64,000 nucleotides of DNA from Gracilibacillus ureilyticus. Lineage in GTDB: Bacteria > Bacillota > Bacilli > Bacillales > Amphibacillaceae. A model generated the notes under the pieces. That model was not told the DNA's origin and ran no database searches. It saw nothing but the letters and a program-made list of their open reading frames with translations. Each line of letters begins with the position of its first letter. The stretch's first letter is position 1. Shown one piece after another: positions 1 through 8,932 of this stretch. The stretch lies in NCBI RefSeq assembly GCF_900111195.1, contig NZ_FOGL01000017.1:50195-114194 (forward strand), in the 5' to 3' direction. Position numbers and translations under genes: made by a program.

Positions 1-1284
1 AAAACATCTATGATTCACTTGCTGAAAGACGAGATGGAAGAGGCACTGTCTGACAATAAGCAGCTTGATTTATTAATGGAACTGGAACTGCCTTTAGCTT
101 TAGTGTTAGGTGAAATGGAAGCGACTGGCGTGAAAGTAGACAGGCAGCGATTGAAGGATATGGGGAAAGAACTGTCAGAGCGGCTCAGTGTTTTAGAAAA
201 GGACATTCAGGAATTAGCGGGTGAGCCGTTTAATGTGAATTCACCGAAACAGCTAGGGCCAATTTTGTTTGAGAAGCTCGGACTTCCTGTAGTGAAGAAA
301 ACGAAAACAGGGTATTCTACTTCTGCGGACGTATTAGAACAGTTAGAGGGCAGACACCCAATTATTGAGAAATTACTTTTATATCGTCAGTTGAAAAAGC
401 TTGACTCCACTTATATTGCAGGATTGCTTCGGGTCATTCATGAGGAGTCAGAAAAAATCCATACACGTTTTAATCAGGCTTTAACACAAACAGGACGACT
501 AAGCTCCATTGATCCTAATTTGCAAAACATTCCGATCAGGATTGAAGAAGGGCGCAAAATTCGCCAGGCATTTATCCCTTCCGAAAAAGGCTGGAAGATT
601 TTCGCTGCTGACTATTCACAAATTGAATTACGGGTGCTTGCACATATTGCTAAGGATGAGAAGCTGCAGTCAGCATTTATTAATGATAAAGATATCCATA
701 CACAGACGGCAATGGACGTATTCCATGTGAAGGAAGATGAAGTGACAAGCAATATGCGCCGCCATGCGAAGGCAGTTAACTTCGGTATTGTTTACGGAAT
801 TAGTGATTATGGTTTATCTCAGAGCCTTGGTATTACAAGAAAAGAAGCAAAGCAGTTTATTGAACGTTATTTAGAGAGTTATCCTGCTGTCAGAGAGTAT
901 ATGAAAGACATTGTTCAGGAAGCAAAACAGGATGGCTATGTCACAACCATTATGAACCGCAGACGTTACTTGCCGGATATTTCGAGCAGGAATTTCAATC
1001 TTAGAAGCTTTGCTGAACGTACAGCGATGAATACCCCGATTCAGGGTAGTGCTGCTGACATTATTAAATTGGCAATGATTGAACTAGATAAAAGGCTAAA
1101 GAAAGAGAGTCTGCAGGCAAGACTTTTATTACAGGTACACGATGAACTGATTCTGGAAGTTCCGGAAGATGAACTGGATACTGTAGAAAAGCTTGTTACA
1201 GAAGTCATGGAAAACGCCATCGAGTTAAGTGTTCCGTTAAAGGTGGACGCCTCTTATGGCGAAACATGGTATGATGCAAAATAA
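1..1284 (+). CDS. polA: DNA polymerase I, C-terminal part (5' end outside window)
   Basis: Template-directed DNA synthesis in repair and Okazaki fragment processing. The open frame continues upstream of base 1, so only the last ~427 residues are present: the end of the 3'-5' exonuclease-like domain and the whole polymerase domain. Family A motif A (DYSQIELR) lies about 200 residues into the visible part, the O-helix motif B follows (RRHAKAVNFG with YGIS), and motif C is QVHDELILEVP near the end. It is followed after 18 bases by mutM, the usual Bacillus order. The ATG at base 10 is an internal Met, not the start. Identification is very secure; the nuclease domains cannot be judged. Confidence 0.98.
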   Translation, partial: KTSMIHLLKDEMEEALSDNKQLDLLMELELPLALVLGEMEATGVKVDRQRLKDMGKELSERLSVLEKDIQELAGEPFNVNSPKQLGPILFEKLGLPVVKKTKTGYSTSADVLEQLEGRHPIIEKLLLYRQLKKLDSTYIAGLLRVIHEESEKIHTRFNQALTQTGRLSSIDPNLQNIPIRIEEGRKIRQAFIPSEKGWKIFAADYSQIELRVLAHIAKDEKLQSAFINDKDIHTQTAMDVFHVKEDEVTSNMRRHAKAVNFGIVYGISDYGLSQSLGITRKEAKQFIERYLESYPAVREYMKDIVQEAKQDGYVTTIMNRRRYLPDISSRNFNLRSFAERTAMNTPIQGSAADIIKLAMIELDKRLKKESLQARLLLQVHDELILEVPEDELDTVEKLVTEVMENAIELSVPLKVDASYGETWYDAK

Positions 1285-1302
1285 CAGTTAGGAGAAAGAG
1301 AA

Positions 1303-2127
1303 ATGCCAGAGTTACCGGAAGTGGAGACAATTAGACAAACATTAAGACAGCTAGTAATTGGAAAAACCGTGGAGAGTGTTACAGTCCATTGGCCAAAGAT
1401 TATACAGAAACCTGATGATGTAGAGCACTTTAAGCAGCTGATGAAAAACCAGACGATAACAGAAATCCGCCGCAAAGGCAAATTTCTATTGTTTGATTTG
1501 ACAGATTATGTAATGGTTTCTCATTTGCGTATGGAAGGGAAATATGGGGTGCATCCGAAAACAGAGGAACATCAGCCGCATACTCATGTCATTTTTTCTT
1601 TTACAGACGGTTCTGAAATGCGTTACAGGGATGTTCGCAAATTCGGAACAATGCACCTTTTTAAAAAAGGTGAGGAATTACTGGGTAAGCCGCTGGTCCA
1701 GCTTGCTAAAGATCCGCTTGAAACAGACTTTGCTCAGGAAGTGTTCAATGAAAAAGTGAAGAAAAGCAGCCGTGTTATTAAAAATATTTTATTAGATCAG
1801 ACAGTGATAGCAGGGCTTGGCAATATATATGTTGATGAGACATTATTTCTTGCGGGTATTCACCCGTTAACAAAAGGAACAGAACTGTCTGAAAAAAAAC
1901 TTGAAGAAATATTACAGGCAGCTATTGTTACATTACAAAAAGCTGTCGCACAGGGTGGGACAACGATCCGCTCCTATGTAAATTCGCAGGGGCAGATCGG
2001 GATGTTTCAGCAAGAGTTAAACGTCTATGGTCAGACAGATAAACCTTGTAAAAAATGTGGTACGCCTGTTGAGAAGATAAAGGTAAGCGGCAGGGGAACA
2101 CATTATTGTCCGAACTGCCAAGTTTAA
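1303..2127 (+). CDS. mutM: Formamidopyrimidine-DNA glycosylase (Fpg/MutM)
   Basis: Base-excision repair enzyme that removes 8-oxoguanine and formamidopyrimidines and nicks the abasic site. The 274-aa protein starts MPELPEVET, in which Pro2 is the catalytic nucleophile after Met removal and Glu3 is the second catalytic residue. The C-terminus has the zinc finger CxxC-x16-CxxC (CKKC...CPNC) that ends the family. Length is normal. The start has a GGAGAAAG ribosome site. It lies directly after polA, probably in the same transcript. Confidence 0.97.
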   Translation: MPELPEVETIRQTLRQLVIGKTVESVTVHWPKIIQKPDDVEHFKQLMKNQTITEIRRKGKFLLFDLTDYVMVSHLRMEGKYGVHPKTEEHQPHTHVIFSFTDGSEMRYRDVRKFGTMHLFKKGEELLGKPLVQLAKDPLETDFAQEVFNEKVKKSSRVIKNILLDQTVIAGLGNIYVDETLFLAGIHPLTKGTELSEKKLEEILQAAIVTLQKAVAQGGTTIRSYVNSQGQIGMFQQELNVYGQTDKPCKKCGTPVEKIKVSGRGTHYCPNCQV

Positions 2128-2131
2128 TTGC

Positions 2132-2159
2132 ACCGAAAATCGTTTGTGCCCATATACTA
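2132..2159 (+). promoter_or_regulatory. Possible sigma-K-type promoter before ytaF
   Basis: AC at 2132-2133, 17 bases, then CATATACTA at 2151-2159 fits the Bacillus sigma-K pattern AC-N16/17-CATANNNTA. The downstream gene is annotated as a sporulation membrane protein in relatives, so a mother-cell promoter is plausible. The pattern is short and could occur by chance. An inverted repeat (CTACAGA/TCTGTAG, 2157-2176) overlaps it. Confidence 0.3.
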
Positions 2160-2189
2160 CAGATATCTTTCTGTAGAGGAGCGTAAACG

Positions 2190-2801
2190 GTGATTATACT
2201 TATTCTTGTAGCATTTGCCATCAGTATGGACAGTTTCTTTATTGCTTTCACATATGGATTAAAGAAAATGGAGCTGTCCATTTGGCAAATGATGAAGATC
2301 GCTGTAATTGTTGGCAGTGTTTTTATTAGTTCGTTATCTGTTGGAAAGCTGATTGTTCAGTATTTATCGGAGAGTCAGGCAGAGATCATCGCTGGAGGTA
2401 TTCTGATTTTAATCGGGATTGTCTTTCTGTTATCGAATGTGCAGATACCATTCCATCTCCTTCCTAATTGGAAGAAGCTCTTCTTTTTCTTTGATATACT
2501 GAAGAAACCGATGAAAGCAGACCTTGACCGTTCAGGGAAAATAAATGGACTGGAGGCACTTGTATTAGGGATCGCTTTATCATTAGATTCCTTTGGTGCT
2601 GGTGTGGCGATATCCATGCTGCATCTATCTATTCCTCTTGCAGCAATATTAGTAACGGTGATTACATTTTTATTTCTGAAAGCGGGTATCGAGACAGGGA
2701 AATATTTCGCTCAATTAAAGAAGATGGAACGTTTAAATTTTATCCCAGGGTGTATATTAATTGTAATTGGGGTGACGAAAATAATTCTCGCACCCCTGTA
2801 G
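2190..2801 (+). CDS. ytaF: Sporulation membrane protein YtaF (MntP/DUF204-like)
   Basis: A 203-aa integral membrane protein with about six hydrophobic segments arranged as two related halves. Each half carries the family signature of a small-residue helix with an Asp (SMDSF near residue 10, SLDSFGAG near 133). This is the fold of the MntP-type cation exporters and the TIGR02840 YtaF group. The start is a GTG at 2190 behind AGAGGAGCG. Position between mutM and coaE is as in B. subtilis. The name YtaF is well supported by synteny; the substrate is unknown. Confidence 0.88.
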   Translation: MIILILVAFAISMDSFFIAFTYGLKKMELSIWQMMKIAVIVGSVFISSLSVGKLIVQYLSESQAEIIAGGILILIGIVFLLSNVQIPFHLLPNWKKLFFFFDILKKPMKADLDRSGKINGLEALVLGIALSLDSFGAGVAISMLHLSIPLAAILVTVITFLFLKAGIETGKYFAQLKKMERLNFIPGCILIVIGVTKIILAPL

Positions 2802-2815
2802 ATGGTGGTGATGTA

Positions 2816-3430
2816 GTGATTATCGGACTTACAGGCAATATTGCAAGTGGTAAAAGTACTGTAAGCAGAATACTGGCAGAAGATTATTATCTGCCTGTCA
2901 TTGATGCTGATGTCGTCTCACGAAAAGTGGTAGAACCAGGTGAGGCGGCACTTGCCCGGATTTCCGAAGTGTTTGGTTCGGAAGTGTTACAGGAAGATGG
3001 GACGTTAGACAGGAAAAAACTTGGACAAATTGTCTTTTCGGATGCTGGGAAGCGGAAACAGCTGGACGCGATTGTTCACCCGGCTGTGAGGGAACAGATG
3101 CAATTAGAAAAAGAACGGCTAATTGCAGAAGGATATGAAGTGATTGTGATGGATATTCCTCTGCTGTTTGAAAATAATCTAACATATCTTGTCGACAAAA
3201 CGATTGTTGTGTACACTAAAGAGTCCATTCAACTGAAACGTTTAATGGACAGGAATGGGCTTTCCGAAACGGAAGCAAGGCAACGGATGGACGCACAAAT
3301 GGACGCCCGGAAGAAAAAGGAACTGGCTGACGAAGTGGTGGATAACAGCGGCACACTGGAAGCATCGAAACAGCAGATTGAACGGATTATATCTAAATGG
3401 GGATTAAAAGCAGAAACAGGGAAAAAATAA
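2816..3430 (+). CDS. coaE: Dephospho-CoA kinase
   Basis: Last step of coenzyme A synthesis: ATP-dependent phosphorylation of the 3'-OH of dephospho-CoA. I place the start at GTG 2816, giving a 204-aa protein beginning MIIGLTGNIASGKST, whose P-loop (GNIASGKS) sits at the N-terminus as in the family. A longer open frame from 2750 would overlap ytaF and add 22 unrelated residues. The DADxxxR element (DADVVSRKVV) and the lid-region RxxxQ follow. It begins 14 bases after the ytaF stop, so translation is probably coupled. Confidence 0.95.
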   Translation: MIIGLTGNIASGKSTVSRILAEDYYLPVIDADVVSRKVVEPGEAALARISEVFGSEVLQEDGTLDRKKLGQIVFSDAGKRKQLDAIVHPAVREQMQLEKERLIAEGYEVIVMDIPLLFENNLTYLVDKTIVVYTKESIQLKRLMDRNGLSETEARQRMDAQMDARKKKELADEVVDNSGTLEASKQQIERIISKWGLKAETGKK

Positions 3431-3496
3431 ATCACGTCAGTTTTTGTGTGTGTGGGGAAAGAAAAAAGATTTATTACAAAATCTCGACAAAATAAC

Positions 3497-3525
3497 TTGT
3501 AAAATTGGCCAAAACTAGATATAAT
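3497..3525 (+). promoter_or_regulatory. Sigma-A promoter for speD
   Basis: TTGTAA at 3497-3502, a 17-base spacer and TATAAT at 3520-3525. Transcription would start near 3532, leaving a leader of about 175 bases before speD. Confidence 0.75.
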
Positions 3526-3531
3526 TCTTTT

Positions 3532-3706
3532 GCATATCTTTTATGGGCACAGCATAGTAAATATGTTAAGCTTGTAAAAAGATCTTTTGAATAAATGCAT
3601 AAAAATGAAGACTTAAAGGGTTAGGACCTCTCTGGACTAACTTTCCCCCGTGGTCGTTCATGCATTAATTTCGAAAGAAACTTATGAATTAAGGGGGAAT
3701 AACAAA
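3532..3706 (+). other. Long speD 5' leader, no known riboswitch recognised
   Basis: About 175 bases between the speD promoter and its ATG. It contains the inverted repeat GTTAG/CTAAC (about 3620-3641) and a C-run shortly before the ribosome site. I see no T-run that would make a clean terminator and no SAM riboswitch core. The length is more than a simple mRNA leader needs. Confidence 0.35.
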
Positions 3707-4084
3707 ATGGATACAATGGGAAGACATGTTATTGCAGAATTATGGGAATGTAATCTTGACATATTAAACGATATGGAACGGTTAGAAAAAACGTTTGTTA
3801 ATGCAGCCTTGAAAGCCGGAGCTGAAGTGCGGGAAGTTGCATTTCATAAATTTGCTCCATTCGGCGTGAGTGGCGTTGTTATAATATCAGAATCACATTT
3901 GACGATTCACAGTTTTCCAGAGCACGGGTATGCTAGCATTGATGTCTACACATGTGGTGATATTATTGATCCGCACGTTGCTGTACAATTTATCGAAGAT
4001 GAGTTAGAAGCAAAAACATCAGAGAAAATTGAAGTACCACGAGGTATGGGAGCCGTTCAGATCCAGAATATAAAGGCACAGTAA
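3707..4084 (+). CDS. speD: S-adenosylmethionine decarboxylase proenzyme
   Basis: Makes decarboxylated SAM, the aminopropyl donor for spermidine. The 125-aa class 1B proenzyme starts at ATG 3707 behind AAGGGGG; the frame is open to 3650 but the extension is not conserved. The processing site is in [11 protein letters not shown]: the Ser of LTIHS class proteins becomes the pyruvoyl group after self-cleavage before it. The CGD element (VDVYTCGD, the catalytic Cys) follows. In B. subtilis gapB precedes speD; here it is missing and speD has its own promoter. Confidence 0.96.
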   Translation: MDTMGRHVIAELWECNLDILNDMERLEKTFVNAALKAGAEVREVAFHKFAPFGVSGVVIISESHLTIHSFPEHGYASIDVYTCGDIIDPHVAVQFIEDELEAKTSEKIEVPRGMGAVQIQNIKAQ

Positions 4085-4244
4085 AATAATGAAACAGATA
4101 AGCGCTAATCCATTGCGGATAGCGCTTCGTTTATTTTCAGCATACAACTGTATCTCTGTTTTATTATAGTTCTTCGTCGTTTTCTACATGAAAACGTGTT
4201 AAAATAGGAATAACTATAAATACATATTGGGGTGTGATCGAGAA

Positions 4245-4634
4245 ATGTCATTTCGTAATACGTTAAATAAAAATTTTAATAATCACTCGGAAACAAGAGA
4301 TAAACATTGGGATCCTGCATTGCAGACTCATTACTTTAAGACGACAAAAGATAAAGCGTTTGAAAAATTAGAACCACTTTTCCGTAATATGAAGGAATGT
4401 GAAATTGTTGGAGTTTCAAAAGATCATGGTGAGATGAGTTTTAATTATAAAGCTGGTCGTAAGGTATTCGTCATAATGACAATTATTATGGTAAAACCGT
4501 ACCGTACGGCGATCGATATTTCTGCGACAACTGAGTCAGCCATTCCGTTTGATTTCGGTTACAGCCATAAATTAATTCCCAAGTTATATGATACAATAAA
4601 AAAAGAATTAGATTTTGTAGGAACGACAGAATAA
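4245..4634 (+). CDS. Conserved cytosolic protein of unknown function
   Basis: A 129-aa protein with no signal peptide or membrane segment. I do not recognise a catalytic motif. It begins MSFRNTLNKNF at ATG 4245, preceded by GGGGTG; an in-frame TTG at 4227 is an alternative start. The middle is beta-rich in appearance (short alternating hydrophobic strands around residues 65-100) and the C-terminus is helical. It is 18 bases upstream of nrdR and probably cotranscribed with it. Function cannot be inferred from context alone. Confidence 0.7.
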   Translation: MSFRNTLNKNFNNHSETRDKHWDPALQTHYFKTTKDKAFEKLEPLFRNMKECEIVGVSKDHGEMSFNYKAGRKVFVIMTIIMVKPYRTAIDISATTESAIPFDFGYSHKLIPKLYDTIKKELDFVGTTE

Positions 4635-4652
4635 AAGTTAGGATGATCTACT

Positions 4653-5120
4653 GTGCGATGTCCACATTGTCATTACAAAAACACGAAAGTTTTAGATTCG
4701 CGGCCGATTGAGGAAGGACGTTCTATTCGCCGCCGCAGAGAATGCGAATCTTGTCAATTTCGTTTTACCACATTTGAACGAATAGAAGAAGTTCCATTAA
4801 TTGTTGTAAAAAAAGAAGGAACAAGAGAGGAATTCAGCCGTGATAAACTAATGCGCGGCTTAATTAGAGCGTGTGAGAAACGCCCTGTTGCATTAGAACA
4901 AATAGAGAATATAGCTATTGATATTGAGAAAGAATTACGAAATCGAGGTACATCAGAGATACAGAGTAATGATATTGGTGAGATGGTAATGGATCGGCTT
5001 GTACATATTGATGAAGTCGCCTATGTCCGATTCGCATCAGTATACCGCCAGTTTAAAGATATTAACGTATTTCTCGATGAATTGAAAGATTTGATTCGAT
5101 CTGACAATGATAAGAAGTAA
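4653..5120 (+). CDS. nrdR: Transcriptional repressor NrdR
   Basis: ATP/dATP-sensing repressor of ribonucleotide reductase genes. The 155-aa protein starts at GTG 4653 with the zinc ribbon formed by Cys3, Cys6, Cys31 and Cys34, followed by the RRRR stretch that contacts DNA. An ATP-cone domain occupies about residues 49-139 ([16 protein letters not shown] onward). Length is standard. It heads the nrdR-dnaB-dnaI cluster, as in B. subtilis. Confidence 0.97.
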   Translation: MRCPHCHYKNTKVLDSRPIEEGRSIRRRRECESCQFRFTTFERIEEVPLIVVKKEGTREEFSRDKLMRGLIRACEKRPVALEQIENIAIDIEKELRNRGTSEIQSNDIGEMVMDRLVHIDEVAYVRFASVYRQFKDINVFLDELKDLIRSDNDKK

Positions 5121-5132
5121 GGAGCGGACGAA

Positions 5133-6509
5133 ATGAGCTTAGGTGACCTGGGAAAAATATTGCCATCAGATCGTTATATCGTTGAATTGTCACGTGATGT
5201 ACCAAGTTCGTTTACTAAGGTGTTAACACACTTATACCAGCCGCTAATTGGCATCGATGCATTGTGCTTATATCAGACATTGCATACAGAATGCATGCTA
5301 TTCTTTTCATCAGATAATTATCAGACACATCACATGTTGATGAACTATATTGGTTTACCGTTAGACAGGATATACCGTGCCAGAAGAAAGCTGGAAGCGA
5401 TTGGTTTATTAAAGACATATGAATTCAGTCAGCCGGATGACAAGATTTTTCGTTACCTTCTGTACCCGCCATATTCTGCATCGTCCTTTTTTGACAATGA
5501 TTTTCTCAGTCAGCTGCTGCTCCATGAAATAGGAAAAGAGAAGTTTGATAAGTTACAGGAAGCTTTTGTAAAGAAAAGTAATGTCGATGAATCACATATG
5601 GTTGAAACAACTGCTCATTTTAAAGATGTTTTTCAAGTGAAAAATGCAGCAGAGGTAAATCTTGCTGAAGAAGAGCATGAGGAAGAAGAAGAACGAATTT
5701 TCACAGGTGCAAAAATTGATTTTGACTGGATTGGTCAGTTACTGGAACAGCGCATGCTGCCGAAAAAAGCAATTTTAACGGCCAGTAATCAGAAGTTAAT
5801 CGAGCAGATGGCCGGGTTATACAATTTAACCAATCAGGAAATTGAAAAAGCGTTAATATGGGCAATAGCTGAGGATAACCGTTTCAATCGCCAGGAATTT
5901 AAGGAAGCTTGTTTTGATTTCGCAAAATCATCTAACCAGAAAGTATCCCTGAAAGTAGTGGATGATCGTGAAAAAATTGCTTCTAAAGATAAGGACAGTG
6001 AAAATAAATCAAAAGAAGAGCAATTTATTGAGATGCTGGAACATATTTCTCCTAAGGAACTGTTGCAGGATTTAACTGACGGTGCGACTGCTTCGAATCA
6101 GGACTTAAAGGTGATAAGCGAGGTAATGACACAGCAAGGATTGAATCCTGGTGTAATGAATGTGCTGATTCATTATGTTATGCTGAAAACAGATATGAAG
6201 CTGACGAAAAGTTACTTAGAAAAAATTGCGAGCCACTGGGCAAGAAAAAATGTAAAAACAGTTAGGCAGGCAATGACATTAGCGAAATCAGAGAATAAAA
6301 AGTATCAACAGTGGACTTTTTCCACATCACAGAATCGGACAAGCTATTCATCCAATAAAAAGGATATCGTCCCGGATTGGTATAAGAAGCAAAAAGATGA
6401 ACAGAAACAGACGAAACTAACAGAGACAGAGGAAGAAAAGGCGAAGAAAGCGAAGGAAGCAGATGCAATGCTTGCAGAATATTTACGCCAACATGCAAAT
6501 GATGAGTAA
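5133..6509 (+). CDS. dnaB: Replication initiation and membrane attachment protein DnaB
   Basis: Bacillus-type DnaB (not the helicase) helps load the replicative helicase at oriC and in PriA-dependent restart together with DnaD and DnaI. The 458-aa protein has two DnaB/DnaD-like parts: an N-terminal winged-helix region (about 1-120) and C-terminal DDBH repeats (about 200-300 and 300-380), joined by an acidic stretch near residue 175 (EEHEEEEE). The tail is charged and Lys/Glu-rich. ATG 5133 follows AAGGAG. It ends two bases before the dnaI region. Confidence 0.95.
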   Translation: MSLGDLGKILPSDRYIVELSRDVPSSFTKVLTHLYQPLIGIDALCLYQTLHTECMLFFSSDNYQTHHMLMNYIGLPLDRIYRARRKLEAIGLLKTYEFSQPDDKIFRYLLYPPYSASSFFDNDFLSQLLLHEIGKEKFDKLQEAFVKKSNVDESHMVETTAHFKDVFQVKNAAEVNLAEEEHEEEEERIFTGAKIDFDWIGQLLEQRMLPKKAILTASNQKLIEQMAGLYNLTNQEIEKALIWAIAEDNRFNRQEFKEACFDFAKSSNQKVSLKVVDDREKIASKDKDSENKSKEEQFIEMLEHISPKELLQDLTDGATASNQDLKVISEVMTQQGLNPGVMNVLIHYVMLKTDMKLTKSYLEKIASHWARKNVKTVRQAMTLAKSENKKYQQWTFSTSQNRTSYSSNKKDIVPDWYKKQKDEQKQTKLTETEEEKAKKAKEADAMLAEYLRQHANDE

Positions 6510-6520
6510 GGATGATAGAG

Positions 6521-7453
6521 ATGGAACCAATTCAATCCGCAATGAAACGATGGATGAATTCAAATAAAAAAATAGAACAAACTTATCAGGCAATCAGTGA
6601 AGAGGTCCTGAATGATCCCAAAATCCAGGCAATTTTAAGCGAGCATATTGAACTTGATGAGAAAGACATTAACCGTAATTTGATGAAATTATATGAATAT
6701 CATCAAGCATCTAAAGACTGCGAAAATTGTCCTAATTTAGCGGGTTGTGTGAATATTTTAAAAGGGTATACCCCTCACGTGGAACTAGAAGGGAAGGAAA
6801 TTTCTTTACGCTATGAAAGGTGTTCCAATAAAGTGCAGGATGACTTGAGAAAAGAGAAAGAGTCCCTCGTTCAAAGCTTGTATATGCCGAAACAAATCAG
6901 AATGGCAGAATTAACAGAGTTAAAGACGGACACTTATGAAAGAAAAGCGCTTGTAACAGAAGTGATTGATTTTGTGAAAAATTACAGCAGGGAAAATTTT
7001 CATAAAGGTCTATATATTCACGGGCCGTTTGGAACTGGTAAATCCTATATATTAGGTGTTATTGCAAATGAACTGAAAAAACGGAATGTCAGGGCTGCAA
7101 TGATCTATATGCCTGAATTTGTCCGTGTAATGAAATCATCAATCCAGGATGATTCCTTACAGTCAAAAATGGATCATTTTAAAAATGTTGATGTGCTCAT
7201 GTTTGATGATATAGGGGCAGAAACTATTTCTCCATGGTTCCGTGACGAAGTATTAGGTGCGATTCTTCAATACCGGATGACAGAGGAATTACCTGTATTT
7301 TTTACATCGAATTTTAATCTTGATCAGCTTGAAAAACATCTGGCCACATCGAACCGTGGTGATGTGGAGACAATTAAAGCGGGAAGAATTGTAGAGCGTA
7401 TCAAACAATTGAGTAAGCCAATAGAGCTTGAAGAAAGATACCGGACGAATTAA
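6521..7453 (+). CDS. dnaI: Primosomal protein DnaI (helicase loader)
   Basis: AAA+ loader of the DnaC replicative helicase. I choose ATG 6521 (MEPIQSA), because AAGGA overlapping the dnaB stop is 8 bases upstream and the protein then is 310 aa, nearly the B. subtilis length; the ATG at 6512 is too close to it. The N-terminal helicase-interaction domain has the zinc cysteines Cys67, Cys70, Cys76 and Cys101. The AAA+ domain has Walker A GPFGTGKS, Walker B VLMFDDIGAE, sensor 1 FFTSNF and a C-terminal RIVERI sensor 2 region. Confidence 0.96.
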   Translation: MEPIQSAMKRWMNSNKKIEQTYQAISEEVLNDPKIQAILSEHIELDEKDINRNLMKLYEYHQASKDCENCPNLAGCVNILKGYTPHVELEGKEISLRYERCSNKVQDDLRKEKESLVQSLYMPKQIRMAELTELKTDTYERKALVTEVIDFVKNYSRENFHKGLYIHGPFGTGKSYILGVIANELKKRNVRAAMIYMPEFVRVMKSSIQDDSLQSKMDHFKNVDVLMFDDIGAETISPWFRDEVLGAILQYRMTEELPVFFTSNFNLDQLEKHLATSNRGDVETIKAGRIVERIKQLSKPIELEERYRTN

Positions 7454-7511
7454 GGCGAGACTGAGACAATTCAATATTCAATCAGTTGAAGTTACCAGAT
7501 TGCAGTAATAC

Positions 7512-7546
7512 AAATACATCTTATCCAATAGGGTGTATTTTTTTGC
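7512..7546 (+). terminator. Probable terminator after dnaI
   Basis: AAATACA at 7512 pairs with TGTATTT, with an inner CC/GG pair, and the second arm runs into seven T. It lies 60 bases after the dnaI stop. The stem is AT-rich, so strength is uncertain. Confidence 0.5.
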
Positions 7547-7743
7547 CTTTCCCTCTAATGTATTTTCTAGGCAGTCTCGTTTTAACATAAGGTTCCTGCT
7601 TTATACACAGTTAGCAGCAATCCTCTAATTATTCCTTGTTTTTTAATAACTGGTTAAAAATTTGTTAATCGATTTCTCTGGTTATTTTTTCACTTTTTCA
7701 CCCATATAATATACCAGTTTGATGCTGATGAGGGTGATGAGAA

Positions 7744-8595
7744 TTGTTAGAAGTGTATTTTGAGAGAGTGCATGAAGCGGAATCATTTTATCAAATACTA
7801 AGAGAAAGTTGCTCGGATTGGAAAGCTTTCCGAAGACGTGGTGATATTCATACGATCCATATTGTACCAGAGGATGAGTTGGATTGGGAGAATTGCAAAC
7901 AGAAGTTATCGCAATTACTAAGTAATATTTATATAAAACATAGAGAAATCCCGGCGATTCAAACCATTCTGGAAAAAACATACCGGTTTACGAATGCGGA
8001 AGAGATTGAAAGAATAACGAGCTTGGCAATGTCATTAATTGAAAAAGATGAAGACATTTATGAGCACCGCATCCATCAGCATGAGTTACATGATATTTTA
8101 CAGACAATCTTTATGCTTCACATGGAAAAAGGTTTAATTCGATTTGATTCGATTGTTCACTTCAGGTTCCATCATTATATAGAACAACTGTCAGAACTTG
8201 TAGGATTAGCAATTGATGAATTCAAAAGAGAGGAAGATTATCAGTCATTTATCCATTCTGTCAGAGAATTTATTGCCAGAAAGGAACCGGAAATTGATGT
8301 CATCTATGTGTTGGAAGGTGAGCAGTATTATTTTTTTCGGGAGGATGGCAGCCAATATACAGAAACAGATCTCGAAGAGTTGATGAGCAGGTTTCCGCTT
8401 TATATTTTTGCCTTACAGGAAGAAGAGTGGAATATTTCCCCGCTGATTATGCTTGCACCTAATCATGTATATTTGTTCGGAGATGATCCAACAGAACCAA
8501 GAATGACAACAGTGATTAATATCTTCCAGGAACACTGCACTTTTTTTCCAACGGCAGAATTCCCTTTTCCAGCTGAAGAAGAAAAAGGCTCTTGA
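7744..8595 (+). CDS. ytxC: Sporulation-associated protein YtxC
   Basis: A 283-aa cytosolic protein of the YtxC family, conserved in spore-forming Bacillaceae and located next to thrS as in B. subtilis. Its biochemical role is unknown. The start is TTG 7744 preceded by GAGGGTGATGA. The sequence is rich in charged helices; there is no membrane segment. A conserved-looking acidic/hydrophobic core follows MEKGLIRFDS near residue 133. The sigma-A promoter of thrS lies over its stop codon. Identification rests on context and general sequence pattern. Confidence 0.8.
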   Translation: MLEVYFERVHEAESFYQILRESCSDWKAFRRRGDIHTIHIVPEDELDWENCKQKLSQLLSNIYIKHREIPAIQTILEKTYRFTNAEEIERITSLAMSLIEKDEDIYEHRIHQHELHDILQTIFMLHMEKGLIRFDSIVHFRFHHYIEQLSELVGLAIDEFKREEDYQSFIHSVREFIARKEPEIDVIYVLEGEQYYFFREDGSQYTETDLEELMSRFPLYIFALQEEEWNISPLIMLAPNHVYLFGDDPTEPRMTTVINIFQEHCTFFPTAEFPFPAEEEKGS

Positions 8596-8620
8596 TTTTT
8601 TCGAAAAGTGTGGTTATAAT
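8592..8620 (+). promoter_or_regulatory. Sigma-A promoter for thrS
   Basis: TTGATT at 8592-8597, a 17-base spacer and a perfect TATAAT at 8615-8620, just upstream of the T-box leader. The -35 box overlaps the ytxC stop. Confidence 0.8.
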
Positions 8621-8627
8621 ATAGCGC

Positions 8628-8899
8628 ATAGATCAATATTTATTGTTATGAAGAGGACAAGACATTTTGTACGGGTATCTATAAGAGAGGGGAGCCTTGG
8701 CTGAAAGCTTTCTGTTACACCGCCATTTTGTTACCACCTCTGAACTCTGCTTATGAAAACTTTTACGTTAATAGTGAGCAGCGATTCATCATCGTTACCG
8801 ATTAGATTGAGCCATACAGTGTTATGGAAAATTGGGTGGAACCACGGGTATAACAACGCTCGTCCCTTTACTACTGGAGTAGAGGGATGGGCGTTTTTT
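8628..8899 (+). promoter_or_regulatory. Thr T-box leader of thrS
   Basis: A tRNA-sensing leader that lets transcription into thrS proceed when uncharged tRNA-Thr binds. The T-box core GGGTGGAACCACGG lies at 8834-8847 and is followed by a GC-rich terminator (8856-8899, arms CGCTCGTCCC and GGGATGGGCG, then six T). The specifier is probably ACC at 8733-8735, followed by AC as in the other two T-boxes of this window. The T-box has AACCAC instead of the commoner TACCGC, still able to pair with a tRNA NCCA end. Confidence 0.92.
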
Positions 8900-8932
8900 A
8901 GTACAATCGAAAAAGAAGGAGCGTTTTCTACA

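Noticed and set aside
8753..8932. N-terminal extension of thrS by 60 residues
   Set aside because: The stretch is the T-box leader with its terminator; ATG 8933 gives the family N-terminus.
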